This document shows, one piece after another, positions 26,349-34,653 of a stretch of 64,000 nucleotides of DNA. Numbering within the stretch: the stretch's first letter is position 1; each line of letters opens with the position of its first letter. The notes under the pieces are model-generated. The model was not told where the DNA came from and did no database searches. It was given only the letters and a program-made list of their open reading frames with translations. Both the position numbers and the translations under genes were made by a program. This DNA comes from Aquisalimonas lutea. Lineage in GTDB: Bacteria > Pseudomonadota > Gammaproteobacteria > Nitrococcales > Aquisalimonadaceae. The stretch spans positions 2,285,566-2,349,565 of the forward strand of contig NZ_JAUFPK010000001.1 in the NCBI RefSeq assembly GCF_030409225.1. The letters run 5' to 3'.

Positions 26349-27614
26349 ATGAGCCATACGGTGATCATCGGCGCAGGTCACGGTGGTATCCAGGTCGCGG
26401 ATGCACTCCGTACAATCTCTGGGGAAGGCAAGATAACAGTTCTCTCTGCGGAGCCGCATATTCCCTATCAACGTCCACCGCTTTCCAAGGAGTTTCTAAG
26501 CGGCGAGTCCCATGAGCCGCCATTGCCGTTGCGTGGACAGACGTTTTATTCGGAGCGGGGAATCAATTCGAAGTTTTCGACTCATGTGACGGAGGTCAGC
26601 ACTTCGAGTAGACAGATTAGGACGGCCGACGGTGGCGTTTTCAGCTATACGGATCTGGTGTTTGCGACCGGAGCGCGCAATCGGCGACTGGATGTCGATG
26701 GTGCCGAGCTTCAAGGGGTCTATTACCTGAGAGACCTGGATGACGCGCTTTCGCTTAGGTCGGCGCTGGCAGATGCCCGGCGAGCGGTTGTTATAGGCGC
26801 GGGCTTTATCGGCCTGGAGTTTGCCGCCGTCGCCCGGCAACGCGGTCTGGACGTTACCGTGCTTGAGATGGGGGACCGTCCTATGGCCCGTGCGACGAGC
26901 GCGATTGTTTCCGAATATATCGTCACGGCTCACGAACATGCCGGAGTAAAGCTGCGTTTCCGTGAGGGCGTGGCCTGTATTCATGGAGAAAATGGAGGCG
27001 TTTCCTCCGTTTCCTCGACTGACGGAAAGGAATACCCGGCTGATCTTGTCTTGGTCGGAATCGGTGTTGTACCGAATACCGAGGTTGCCGCCGATTCCGG
27101 GGTCGCGGTAGATGATGGGATCATCGTTAATGAGTATCTTGAGGCAAGCGAGCCAAATATCTGGGCTGTAGGCGACTGTAGTCGCTTTCCTAATCCACTC
27201 TCTGGTGATCCCATCCGTATCGAGTCTGTTCAGAACGCGACTGACCAAGCCAAGTGCGTGGCAGCCAATATAGCCGCCCGGAAGGCTGAAAAAAGATACG
27301 AGGAAATACCTTGGTTCTGGTCGTATCAGGGGCGGTTGAAGATTCAAATCGTTGGCCACGTTCAATTTGCTTCGAAATTCATTGTCCGAGGCGAAATTGA
27401 GGAACGCAGATTCTCGGTTTTCGGTTTTAAAAATGACATTTTGACGAGCGTCGAGTCTATCAACTTTCCGGCACACCATATGGCAGCGCGCCGCATCATG
27501 ACGATGGGCCTGTCGCTGACACCAGGGAAGGCGGCTGATCCGAACTTTCCTCTCAAGGAATTCTCGTTTAATGAAAAAAAGAAGAGACAGACGGAAAATG
27601 ATTCGGGAACGTAA
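26349..27614 (+). CDS. FAD-dependent ferredoxin reductase (putidaredoxin reductase-like)
   Basis: Flavoprotein of 421 residues that passes electrons from NADH to the ferredoxin. FAD-binding VIIGAGHGGIQVADALR at the N-terminus, PYQRPPLSKEFL, TGARNRRLDV, NAD-binding VVIGAGFIGLEFAAVARQRG and the second FAD motif NIWAVGDCSRFPNP. Length and motif spacing match putidaredoxin/rubredoxin-type reductases. AT-rich codon use, shared with the ferredoxin and P450 genes on either side; operon spacing is 39-48 nt. Confidence 0.94.
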   Translation: MSHTVIIGAGHGGIQVADALRTISGEGKITVLSAEPHIPYQRPPLSKEFLSGESHEPPLPLRGQTFYSERGINSKFSTHVTEVSTSSRQIRTADGGVFSYTDLVFATGARNRRLDVDGAELQGVYYLRDLDDALSLRSALADARRAVVIGAGFIGLEFAAVARQRGLDVTVLEMGDRPMARATSAIVSEYIVTAHEHAGVKLRFREGVACIHGENGGVSSVSSTDGKEYPADLVLVGIGVVPNTEVAADSGVAVDDGIIVNEYLEASEPNIWAVGDCSRFPNPLSGDPIRIESVQNATDQAKCVAANIAARKAEKRYEEIPWFWSYQGRLKIQIVGHVQFASKFIVRGEIEERRFSVFGFKNDILTSVESINFPAHHMAARRIMTMGLSLTPGKAADPNFPLKEFSFNEKKKRQTENDSGT

Positions 27615-27662
27615 CGACGTCAGCTCGCGAAGGGATTTAGGAATTCTTTAGAGGAGAGAGGA

Positions 27663-28925
27663 ATGGCTACTTATTCAAAAAGGCCCGTAAGTGATGAAGA
27701 CTCCATAAGGAATCTTTCGTCCGAGTGCTTCGAAGGGTCAAATCAGGGGAGCGAGAATGCACCTGTCGCTGACTGGCTCGATCCTGCAGTAATGAGCTCT
27801 GACCCCTATCCGAGTTACGAGCGTCTGCGTTCTGAAAGCCCGATAGCATGGGCGCCGGCATTTAAGCGGTATTTGGTCACCTCGTATTCTGGTTGTTTGA
27901 CCGTAGAACAACATCCAGAGGTTTTTACGTCCAATGTGAGTGGCGGCACGATGGTGCGGGCGTTGGGGGGGCAGCCGATGCTGCGTAAGGACGATCCAGA
28001 GCACGCTGTCGAGCGCCAAGCGGTAAACCCGACGCTTCGCCCGAAACGAATGAAGGAGGTTTGGGCGGACATCTTTGAACGGAATGCTGAGAGCTACTTG
28101 GAGCAGCTGATTAGTGTAGGACCTGATGAGGCCGATCTCGATCGAGACTTTGCCGCCCCGTACGCTTCAAAAAACCTGATCGACGTATTGGGGCTTGGCG
28201 GCGTCGATGTAGGTGATTTGCGCGCTTGGTCACACGCTTTTATAGCTGGCATAGGAAATGTCCTGGATGATGAGGAGATATGGCGGCGATGTGACGTCGC
28301 GCAGGCCGAGGTCGAGGCGGTCCTTGACGAACGCATCCCATACTTAAAACGTCACCCCGATGATTCGATGATATCGCTCATGATTTCTGCTGGTCTGTCA
28401 GAAGATCAGATTCGAAGCAATGTGAAGCTAACCATATCCGGGGGCATGAACGAGCCGCAGCACGCGATAACGAATATTGTTTGGTTATTGGACCGACACG
28501 ACGAGACCAAGGCGCGGGTTCTGGGTGATGGCGGCCTGTGGCCGTCCGTCTTTGATGAGGCGGTGCGCTGGCAATCGCCCATTGGGATGTTTCCGCGAGA
28601 AACCGTTGAATCGACTGAGATTGACGGAGTTCGCCTGCCTGCAGGCGCACCGGTAGGAGTTGTTGTGGCATCTGCTAATCGGGATGAGCAGAAGTTCAAG
28701 GACCCTGATGTGTTCAATGTTGCACGGGAGGCGGTGCCGCACCTGGGATTCGGTAGCGGTGCGCACATGTGCGCAGGGCGTTGGGCTGCAAAGTCTGCTG
28801 TCGGCGATGTGGGTGTGCCGCGTCTCTACCAGCGCTTGCCGGGTTTGCGTGTGGATGACCGACGCGAGACTGGAGTTGCTGGATGGGTCTTTAGGGGGAT
28901 CACAAAATTGCCTGTCACGTGGTAA
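27663..28925 (+). CDS. Cytochrome P450 with GcoA-like I-helix motif
   Basis: Soluble bacterial P450, 420 residues. ExxR motif EAVR in the K helix and heme loop HLGFGSGAHMCAGRWAAKSA with axial Cys370. The I helix reads SGGMNEPQHAI, so the usual acid-threonine pair (A/G-G-x-D/E-T) is replaced by Asn-Glu-Pro. From memory, the aromatic O-demethylase GcoA has GAMQEP at this place, PHLAFGAGNHACAG at the heme loop and a matching FRGxTxLxVTW end; this protein ends in FRGITKLPVTW. I infer an O-dealkylase-like enzyme for a small aromatic compound. Unlike GcoA, whose reductase is a fused GcoB, this one sits beside separate ferredoxin and reductase genes. AGAGGAGAGAGG precedes the ATG. Confidence 0.93.
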   Translation: MATYSKRPVSDEDSIRNLSSECFEGSNQGSENAPVADWLDPAVMSSDPYPSYERLRSESPIAWAPAFKRYLVTSYSGCLTVEQHPEVFTSNVSGGTMVRALGGQPMLRKDDPEHAVERQAVNPTLRPKRMKEVWADIFERNAESYLEQLISVGPDEADLDRDFAAPYASKNLIDVLGLGGVDVGDLRAWSHAFIAGIGNVLDDEEIWRRCDVAQAEVEAVLDERIPYLKRHPDDSMISLMISAGLSEDQIRSNVKLTISGGMNEPQHAITNIVWLLDRHDETKARVLGDGGLWPSVFDEAVRWQSPIGMFPRETVESTEIDGVRLPAGAPVGVVVASANRDEQKFKDPDVFNVAREAVPHLGFGSGAHMCAGRWAAKSAVGDVGVPRLYQRLPGLRVDDRRETGVAGWVFRGITKLPVTW

Positions 28926-28927
28926 AT

Positions 28928-28950
28928 CGCCCCGGTTTCTCCGGGGGCGG
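28928..28950. terminator. Possible bidirectional terminator hairpin
   Basis: CGCCCCGG / CCGGGGGCG arms around TTTCT just after the P450 stop, without a clear T run. It lies between the convergent P450 and nitrilase genes. Confidence 0.35.
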
Positions 28951-29046
28951 CTGGTCGTGCGTCACGCCCCGTCGCTCAACTTCCGATGGCAACGCGGGAC
29001 GGGCCTGCTTCCTGATACGACGCCCGTTGATCCCATCCCTCCGCAT

Positions 29047-29988
29047 TCAGGCATCCGAGAATGTGACCGGCGACTGAGGTATGCGGTTGACCGACAACGA
29101 GAAGAGGTCCGGCCGTGCGTAGTGTCCGCAGACGTCCAGGGAGCGTCGCGCTCGCCGTGCCTGCTCGACATCGATTTCGGCGTAGAGAATGCCCTTGTCG
29201 CGGTTGAGTGGGCCAGCCGTGATCTCCCCCGAGGGGCTGATGACGACAGCATTGCCGACGTTGATCCACTCGTCCGCGGCGTAGAGCTCGTCGCGTTCCG
29301 GGAAGTCCCCGGGGATATCGCTCCCCTGCATGGCGGTGGCGGTGCTGATCACCCAGCAGCCACCTTCCTTGGCGATGTGGCGCTGTGTAGCGAGGCCGGT
29401 GTCGCTGGAGTCCCAGGTTGGATTGATGAAGACCTCCATCCCCTGGGCGTAAAGCGCATAGCGCGCCAGAGGCATGTAGCACTCCCAGCAGATGAGGCTG
29501 CCCAACCGGCCAGCGGGCGTCGCAACGACGACCAGGCCGCTGCCGTCGCCCATACCCCAGACCATGCGCTCGGGATTGGTCGGCATCAGCTTGCGATGCC
29601 GGTTGAGGATCCGGCCGTCAGGACCGATGGTCACGACCGTGTTGAATAGCGTGGTTCCGCTGTAGCAGCTGTCGATCTCGTGGATCCCTGTCACGACGGT
29701 CACTCCATGGCGGGCGGCGGCGTCCTGGAGCGGGATCAGGGCGTCCCCGTGCAGGTCGACGGCATTTGCGCGCAGCCTGGCGTGGATTTCACTGGACAGC
29801 GCCATGTCGCCTCCGGGCCTGAGACGCCAGATCCAGGTTGGATAGCCCGGGATGTAGGCTTCCGGGAACACCAGCAGCTCGGCGCCGGCACCGGCGGCCT
29901 CGTCGATGGATGCGAGCATCTGCTCGATGGTTGCTTCTCGCTGGAGCAGCACCGGGGGGATCTGAATTACGCCGATCTTGATCGTCAT
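29047..29988 (-). CDS. Nitrilase
   Basis: Carbon-nitrogen hydrolase, 313 residues, that would convert a nitrile to its carboxylic acid and ammonia. Catalytic triad: Glu in LLVFPEAYIPGYP, Lys in NRHRKLMPTNPERM, Cys in LICWECYMPLARYALY. The CWE-x-x-MPL...YAQG...INPTWD pattern marks true nitrilases rather than amidases. The start at 29988 is chosen by homology (MTIKIGVIQIPPVLLQ). GC-rich, unlike the P450 block that it faces. A plausible partner in breaking down plant- or industry-derived nitriles; the substrate is unknown. Confidence 0.9.
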   Translation of the reverse strand: MTIKIGVIQIPPVLLQREATIEQMLASIDEAAGAGAELLVFPEAYIPGYPTWIWRLRPGGDMALSSEIHARLRANAVDLHGDALIPLQDAAARHGVTVVTGIHEIDSCYSGTTLFNTVVTIGPDGRILNRHRKLMPTNPERMVWGMGDGSGLVVVATPAGRLGSLICWECYMPLARYALYAQGMEVFINPTWDSSDTGLATQRHIAKEGGCWVISTATAMQGSDIPGDFPERDELYAADEWINVGNAVVISPSGEITAGPLNRDKGILYAEIDVEQARRARRSLDVCGHYARPDLFSLSVNRIPQSPVTFSDA

Positions 29989-30152
29989 GAATGGATCCTC
30001 ACACCTGGCGCGGGTTCGGGGGCATGCTCGCTCACGGGCATTGCCGCTATCGGTTCCGATCAGCCTTGCTGGGTCACGAAAGGATGACTCGGAAATGGTC
30101 GGTGCGCCGTGCGGGACCCGCCCGCGACGGCGCACGATCCTGATGGATCCGG

Positions 30153-31592
30153 TTACGTCTCCATGGCAGTCGGGGAAACGCCCGCGTCGGGCGGCGGCCC
30201 ACTTGTCGGCCCCGGTCGGATGTTCTGGTTCATCCGCAGGAGATTGGTCGGGTCATACTTCTGCTTGAGCTCCACCAGCCGGCCATACGTCGGGCCGTAG
30301 GCGAACTCGATGCGATCCGCCTCGTCCTGGGTGAGGAAGTTGATGTAGGCGCCGCCGCTGGCGAACGGTCGCGATTCGGCGAAGAAATCGCGTGCCCAGG
30401 CGATGCAGCGTTCGTCCTCCTCGGCCGAGTCCCAGCGGGCGTGCACATTGATGACGTAGTTGGCGTCGCGGCTCGAGTAGGCTGTCGCCTCGGGGGCGAG
30501 CCGGGCGGCCTGGCCGCCGATGGTGCCGATGAAGATCTCGCACTGCGCCGACGGCAATGCGGCGGCGTAGTCGACCACCGTGTCGATGGCCGCCTCGCTG
30601 AGCCGGGAGAAGTTGTGCGATTTCCAGTAGTTGCGTGCGCCCGGCGTGAGCAGCCCGTCGAAGGCCTGCTGCCAGGCGGTGTATGGCTGTATGCCGACAT
30701 GCTCGCCATGGGCCGTACCGAACCCTCGCAGCGGCTCGATCAGCTTCTCGCCTTCGGCGGGGTCTCCCGCATAGCAAAGCGCCAGGGCGACGATCTCCTT
30801 GCCATGTGCCGCCTCGGGGAGAAACGGTAGAGGCGGCGCCTTGCGGGTGAACAGCCAGACGCTGAGCTCGTCCGGCATCGTCTCGGTGAAGCGGGCGAAT
30901 TGCGTGATGACCGACTTCGCCTGGTCGAAGGGGAACACGATCAGACCGCTCAGCACGTCCGGCCCGAGCGGATGGAGCTGGAACGTGAAGCTCGTGACGA
31001 TACCGAAGTTGCCGCCACCTCCCCGCAGGCCCCAGAAGAGGTCGGCATTGTCCGTGTCGCTGGCATGCACGCGCCGGCCGTCCGTGGTGACGACCTCTGC
31101 CGCGAGCAGATTGTCGATGGTCATGCCGTGCTTGCGGCTCAGCCAGCCGAAACCGCCCCCGAGCGTCAGTCCGGCGACACCGGTGGTCGAGTTGACGCCG
31201 AGCGGAGTGGCGAGGCCGTGGACCTGCGCGGCGGCGTCGAAGACGGCCAGCGTGCAGCCGGGCTCCACCGTGGCCCGGCGGGTCTCCGGATCGACATGAA
31301 CGCCCCGCATCAACGACAGGTCGATCATCAGGCCGTCGTCGCACACGGCGCTGCCGGCGATATTATGGCCGCCGCCGCGGGTTGAGATGAGCAGATCGTG
31401 CTTCTGGGCAAAGCACATGGACCGGACCACGTCGTCAGCGGACATGCAGCGGGCGATCAGTGCCGGCTTGCGGTCGATCATGGCGTTCCAGACCTGGCGC
31501 CCTTCCTCGTAACCCGGATCGCCGGGCAGGAGCAGCTGGCCCTCGAATTCGGCCTTGAGTGCCTCGATTGCGGCTCTTGAGAGCTTTTTCAT
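30153..31592 (-). CDS. FAD-linked oxidoreductase, berberine-bridge-enzyme type
   Basis: PCMH/VAO-fold flavoprotein, 479 residues. TRGGGHNIAGSAVCDDGLMI contains the His that usually carries the covalent 8-alpha FAD bond. TTGVAGLTLGGGFGWLSRKHGMT (in part) is the second FAD-binding segment, and the C-terminal BBE motif is NLLRMNQNIRPG. Bacterial members oxidise sugars, alcohols or aromatic compounds; the substrate here is unknown. Start at 31592 (MKKLSRAAIEALKAEF); the longer frame upstream is not conserved-looking. Upstream, 31593-31955 (363 nt) shows no gene, and I see only its presumed promoter region. Confidence 0.9.
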   Translation of the reverse strand: MKKLSRAAIEALKAEFEGQLLLPGDPGYEEGRQVWNAMIDRKPALIARCMSADDVVRSMCFAQKHDLLISTRGGGHNIAGSAVCDDGLMIDLSLMRGVHVDPETRRATVEPGCTLAVFDAAAQVHGLATPLGVNSTTGVAGLTLGGGFGWLSRKHGMTIDNLLAAEVVTTDGRRVHASDTDNADLFWGLRGGGGNFGIVTSFTFQLHPLGPDVLSGLIVFPFDQAKSVITQFARFTETMPDELSVWLFTRKAPPLPFLPEAAHGKEIVALALCYAGDPAEGEKLIEPLRGFGTAHGEHVGIQPYTAWQQAFDGLLTPGARNYWKSHNFSRLSEAAIDTVVDYAAALPSAQCEIFIGTIGGQAARLAPEATAYSSRDANYVINVHARWDSAEEDERCIAWARDFFAESRPFASGGAYINFLTQDEADRIEFAYGPTYGRLVELKQKYDPTNLLRMNQNIRPGPTSGPPPDAGVSPTAMET

Positions 31593-31955
31593 GGTGTTGT
31601 TTTCCGTTGCCAACGAGCGATAAGGCGCATCAAGCGGCGCCCATGCGGTGCCGGAAAGAGCGGCGAGCTGCCGCAGTGAACGTACCGGTGGGGGGCGACC
31701 GGCATGATCGTGCGGACCAAGGCCGTTCGGGTCGTCATGGTGGGGATCCTCTGCAGGAAGCTCCTGCGGCGGCTCGCCGGCGTGCGAAACCTGCATGAAG
31801 TATAGGTGCTCTCCAGAGGTTCACCTGCGCAGTGAGCGCAAGCATGTCGGCGGTCGCTCGGTAATGACCGTGTGCGGCCATTGATGATGAAGGTGTCGGG
31901 GGGACGGCATAACGCTACAGAACGATTGGCCGGGTGTGCCGGCTGCGACGACGTC

Positions 31956-32348
31956 CTACCCTTCGCACCGCTTGTTTCGGCTTGAAATCAGATCCCAGAC
32001 GGAGACGCCCAACAGAATCGCAAGGCCGGTATAGAAGTAGAGCTCGCGCATGGCTAGCGCACCGAGGAGGATGAGAACCGGCCCGATCAGGCCGAGTGCC
32101 GTCCTGCGCCACCGGCGATGCCTCATGTAGCCGACGAGGTTGATCACGATGAGCAGGACTGCGACTGTCGGGATCACAACAGCCACCAGCATCCCTTCCC
32201 ACTGACCTAGAACACTCAGGCCTACCGCCGAGCCGATTCCTGCCAGGGCCGGGAAACAAAGCGCGCACCCGGCGCCGGCGAGCAGGACGGTCCCGAAGCC
32301 AACCCTGTCACCAAACCGTACGACTGCGTCGCACAAAGTCCTCAACAT
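31956..32348 (-). CDS. merC: MerC-type mercury transporter
   Basis: Inner-membrane protein, 130 residues, with four hydrophobic segments, that brings Hg(II) into the cytoplasm for reduction. The first segment pair carries GCALCFPALAGIGSAVGLSV, with the Cys-X2-Cys pair of MerC, followed by LGQWEGMLVAVVIPTVAVLL and a C-terminal SVWDLISSRNKRC. Start at 32348 is preceded by AGGAGGATG; an upstream ATG at 32390 would overlap merA. It is downstream of merA on the same strand. No merT or merP is present, so this is a compact operon. Confidence 0.87.
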   Translation of the reverse strand: MLRTLCDAVVRFGDRVGFGTVLLAGAGCALCFPALAGIGSAVGLSVLGQWEGMLVAVVIPTVAVLLIVINLVGYMRHRRWRRTALGLIGPVLILLGALAMRELYFYTGLAILLGVSVWDLISSRNKRCEG

Positions 32349-32374
32349 GGGGACATCCTCCTGCGTAGCGTGGT

Positions 32375-33823
32375 TTAACCGGCACAGCAAGACAGCCTGG
32401 CCAAGTCCTTCGAGAATGCCTGGGCGCAGAGCTTGATCCCCTCACTCATGGTCAGGTACGGGAACAGCTCGCCGGCCAGGCTTTCCACGGTCATGCGGTT
32501 GCGGATGGCCAGCGCCGCCGACTGGATGATCTCGCCGCCGTTGTGGGTGACCACCTGCGCACCGATGAGGCGCCCCGTATCGGTGTCCGCGACCAGCTTG
32601 ATGAACCCGCGGGTATCAAAGTTGACCAAGGCGCGGGGCACGTTTTCCAGGTCGATGCGTCGGGCATCCGGCGTGATGCCGTGGCGCCCGGCCTCGCGTT
32701 CCGTCAGCCCGACGGTCGCCACCTGGGGATCGGTGAACGCCACCGCGGGCACCACCGACAGATCCAGCTCCGCATCGCCGCCGGTCATGTTGATGGCGGC
32801 CCGCGTTCCGGCTGCTGCCGCTACGTAGACCAGCTGCGGCATCGTCGTGCAGTCGCCCACGGCGAAAACGCCCGGGGCGGAGGTGCGCAGGTGGCGGTCC
32901 ACCGGGATCGCTCCGTCTCCCGTGGTCTCGATTCCGGCTGCGTCCAGATGCAGGGTCTGCGTGTTCGGTTGCCGGCCGGCGGCGATCAGCAGCCGTTCGC
33001 CCGCGAGGGTGTCCCCGTCGAGAGAGACCCGGAACCCCGCACCGTCATGGTCGACCCGGTGCGGGGTGGTATGCGTGAGCACGCGAATCCCCTCATCCTC
33101 CAGCGCCGCCTGCAGCGCGGCGCCCACCTCCGGGTCGCCGCGGCTGAGCAGCGTGCTCCGGGCAAGGATGGTGACCTCGCTGCCGAGCCGCCGGTAGGCC
33201 TGGGCGGTCTCCAGCGCCACGAACGAGCCGCCGAGAACCAGCAGGTGCTCAGGGATCTCGTCGGTGAACAGCGCCTCGGTGGACGTCCAGTAGGGCGTTG
33301 CGGCGAGACCGTCGATGGGGGGCACGGCCGGCGAAGCGCCCGTGGCGATCAGGATGCGGTCCGGTTGCAGGCGCTGCATCGCGCCCGAGGGCTCTTCCAC
33401 GGCCAGCGTGCCTGCGCCCTCGAAGCGGGCCCAGCCAGCGAGAAAGTCGATGGCCGGCTCATCATCCAGAATGCTCTCGTACTTGGACCGGCGTAGCTCC
33501 TCGACCCGGCCGCGGAGCTGGGCCAGCAGGGCGTCGCGATCCATCGGACCGGCGTCGCGGGCAATGCCGTCGAACGCATGGTGGGCCCGGCGGTGGTGGA
33601 GCTCCGCCGCCCGCAGCGTGATCTTCGAGGGGACGCAGCCGACGTTCACGCACGTGCCGCCGATGGTGTCCCCCTCGATCATGGTGACCCGTGCGCCTTC
33701 CTCGGCAGCACGGATGGCTGCGGCGAATGCGCCGCTACCGCTGCCAACGACCGCAACGTGCGTGCGGCCCGACGGAGCTCGTTGCTGCGTAGCGGTTGCG
33801 CTCGCAATGGTGCGCCTGTCCAT
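32375..33823 (-). CDS. merA: Mercury(II) reductase MerA
   Basis: FAD disulfide oxidoreductase, 482 residues, reducing Hg(II) to volatile Hg(0) with NADPH. FAD-binding VAVVGSGSGAFAAAIRAAEE, redox-active GGTCVNVGCVPSKI, NADPH-binding HLLVLGGSFVALETAQAYRR, second FAD site PGVFAVGDCTTMPQLVYVAA, and the C-terminal LSCCAG vicinal cysteine pair that passes mercury to the active site. The N-terminal metal-binding (NmerA) domain is absent, as in short MerA types. The start at 33823 lies about 35 nt from the -10 element of the divergent promoter. Confidence 0.96.
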   Translation of the reverse strand: MDRRTIASATATQQRAPSGRTHVAVVGSGSGAFAAAIRAAEEGARVTMIEGDTIGGTCVNVGCVPSKITLRAAELHHRRAHHAFDGIARDAGPMDRDALLAQLRGRVEELRRSKYESILDDEPAIDFLAGWARFEGAGTLAVEEPSGAMQRLQPDRILIATGASPAVPPIDGLAATPYWTSTEALFTDEIPEHLLVLGGSFVALETAQAYRRLGSEVTILARSTLLSRGDPEVGAALQAALEDEGIRVLTHTTPHRVDHDGAGFRVSLDGDTLAGERLLIAAGRQPNTQTLHLDAAGIETTGDGAIPVDRHLRTSAPGVFAVGDCTTMPQLVYVAAAAGTRAAINMTGGDAELDLSVVPAVAFTDPQVATVGLTEREAGRHGITPDARRIDLENVPRALVNFDTRGFIKLVADTDTGRLIGAQVVTHNGGEIIQSAALAIRNRMTVESLAGELFPYLTMSEGIKLCAQAFSKDLARLSCCAG

Positions 33824-33857
33824 GGATTCCTGCCTGCTGATTGACTGGACGGACAGG

Positions 33858-33888
33858 AGGCTAGACCCTGTATTCGCTACAGGGTCAA
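33858..33888 (-). promoter_or_regulatory. merA promoter with MerR-type operator in a 19-bp spacer
   Basis: On the minus strand TTGACC (plus 33883-33888) and TAGCCT (plus 33858-33863) are separated by exactly 19 nt, the overlong spacing that MerR-type activators untwist. The perfect dyad GACCCTGTA-ttcgc-TACAGGGTC (33864-33886) fills the spacer. The arms resemble CadR/PbrR operators. Confidence 0.85.
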
Positions 33889-33902
33889 CAAGGGAAGTGC
33901 TC

Positions 33903-34358
33903 ATGAAGATGCGCATCGGCCAGCTCGCGGGCGAGTCGGGCTGCCAGGTGGAGACCATTCGCTACTACGAGCGTATTGGTGTCCTGCCCCCGGCGGCCCG
34001 GGAGTCAAACAACTACCGCGTCTACGACGACGGCCACCGCCGCCGCCTGCTGTTCATCCGGCGGATGCGTGATCTGGGTTTCTCGCTGGATGAGGTCCGT
34101 GCCCTGTTGCGAATGATCGACGGCGGGACCTACACGTGCGCGGAGGTACAGGCGCTCGGCCGGGAGCACCTGGCCGCCGTACGGGACAAGATCGCTGACC
34201 TGCGCCGTGTGGAGCACGCCCTGGCCGATCTGGTCGGCCAGTGTAGCGGTGCCGACACGCCGGATTGCTCGATGCTCGAGGCCCTTTTCGTGACCGATCA
34301 TGGCCTGGCTGACACGTCCGGCCGAGCCGGCGCGCCGGTTCACCGTAGCGATGACTGA
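33903..34358 (+). CDS. merR: MerR family metal-responsive regulator of the mer operon
   Basis: Regulator of 151 residues divergent from merA. Winged helix at residues 4-70 (RIGQLAGESGCQVETIRYYE, then FIRRMRDLGFSLDEVRALL), coiled-coil dimerisation helix, and metal ligands Cys79, Cys114 and Cys122. The C114-X7-C122 spacing is one residue shorter than I recall for Tn501 MerR (C117-X8-C126) and one longer than CadR (C112-X6-C119). The N-terminus (VETIRYYER) and operator look CadR/PbrR-like. Mercury is inferred from merA and merC; cadmium or lead response is possible. Start ATG 33903. Confidence 0.88.
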   Translation: MKMRIGQLAGESGCQVETIRYYERIGVLPPAARESNNYRVYDDGHRRRLLFIRRMRDLGFSLDEVRALLRMIDGGTYTCAEVQALGREHLAAVRDKIADLRRVEHALADLVGQCSGADTPDCSMLEALFVTDHGLADTSGRAGAPVHRSDD

Positions 34359-34493
34359 CAGTAAGAGGCGCTCGTCGCCCAATGGACTTGTCGTCACAGC
34401 CGACCGCGCCAGCTCGCAGTCGTGCTCCAACCTCGCTGCTCTTGCCGCCCAAGGACGCTGACCGACCCTGAGCGGCCGTTGCCCGCCACAGCC

Positions 34494-34653
34494 AGTGTCC
34501 TGCTAACCCGAGCCCGTTGGCTTTTGCCCAGCCACTGGACGGCTAAGGCAAGGCTATTGGTCCGAATGCGCAGCTCCCCCTACAGCGAGGGCCGATAACG
34601 CCGCCTCAGCCGCCTGGACGCTCTAATCCAACGAACTCGGGTTACAGGACATT
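34494..34653. repeat. Inverted-repeat element, family B, full copy (MITE-like)
   Basis: Ends at 34494-34520 (AGTGTCCTGCTAACCCGAGC...) and 34628-34653 are inverted copies differing at three positions and one inserted base. There is no reading frame inside the 160 bp. The right end overlaps the stop codon of the DUF945 gene. A right-end copy recurs at 46051-46092. Confidence 0.65.

Noticed and set aside
31593-31955. Possible gene between the BBE flavoprotein and merC
   Set aside because: Frames here are only extensions of neighbours or shadows; no recognisable protein or RNA.
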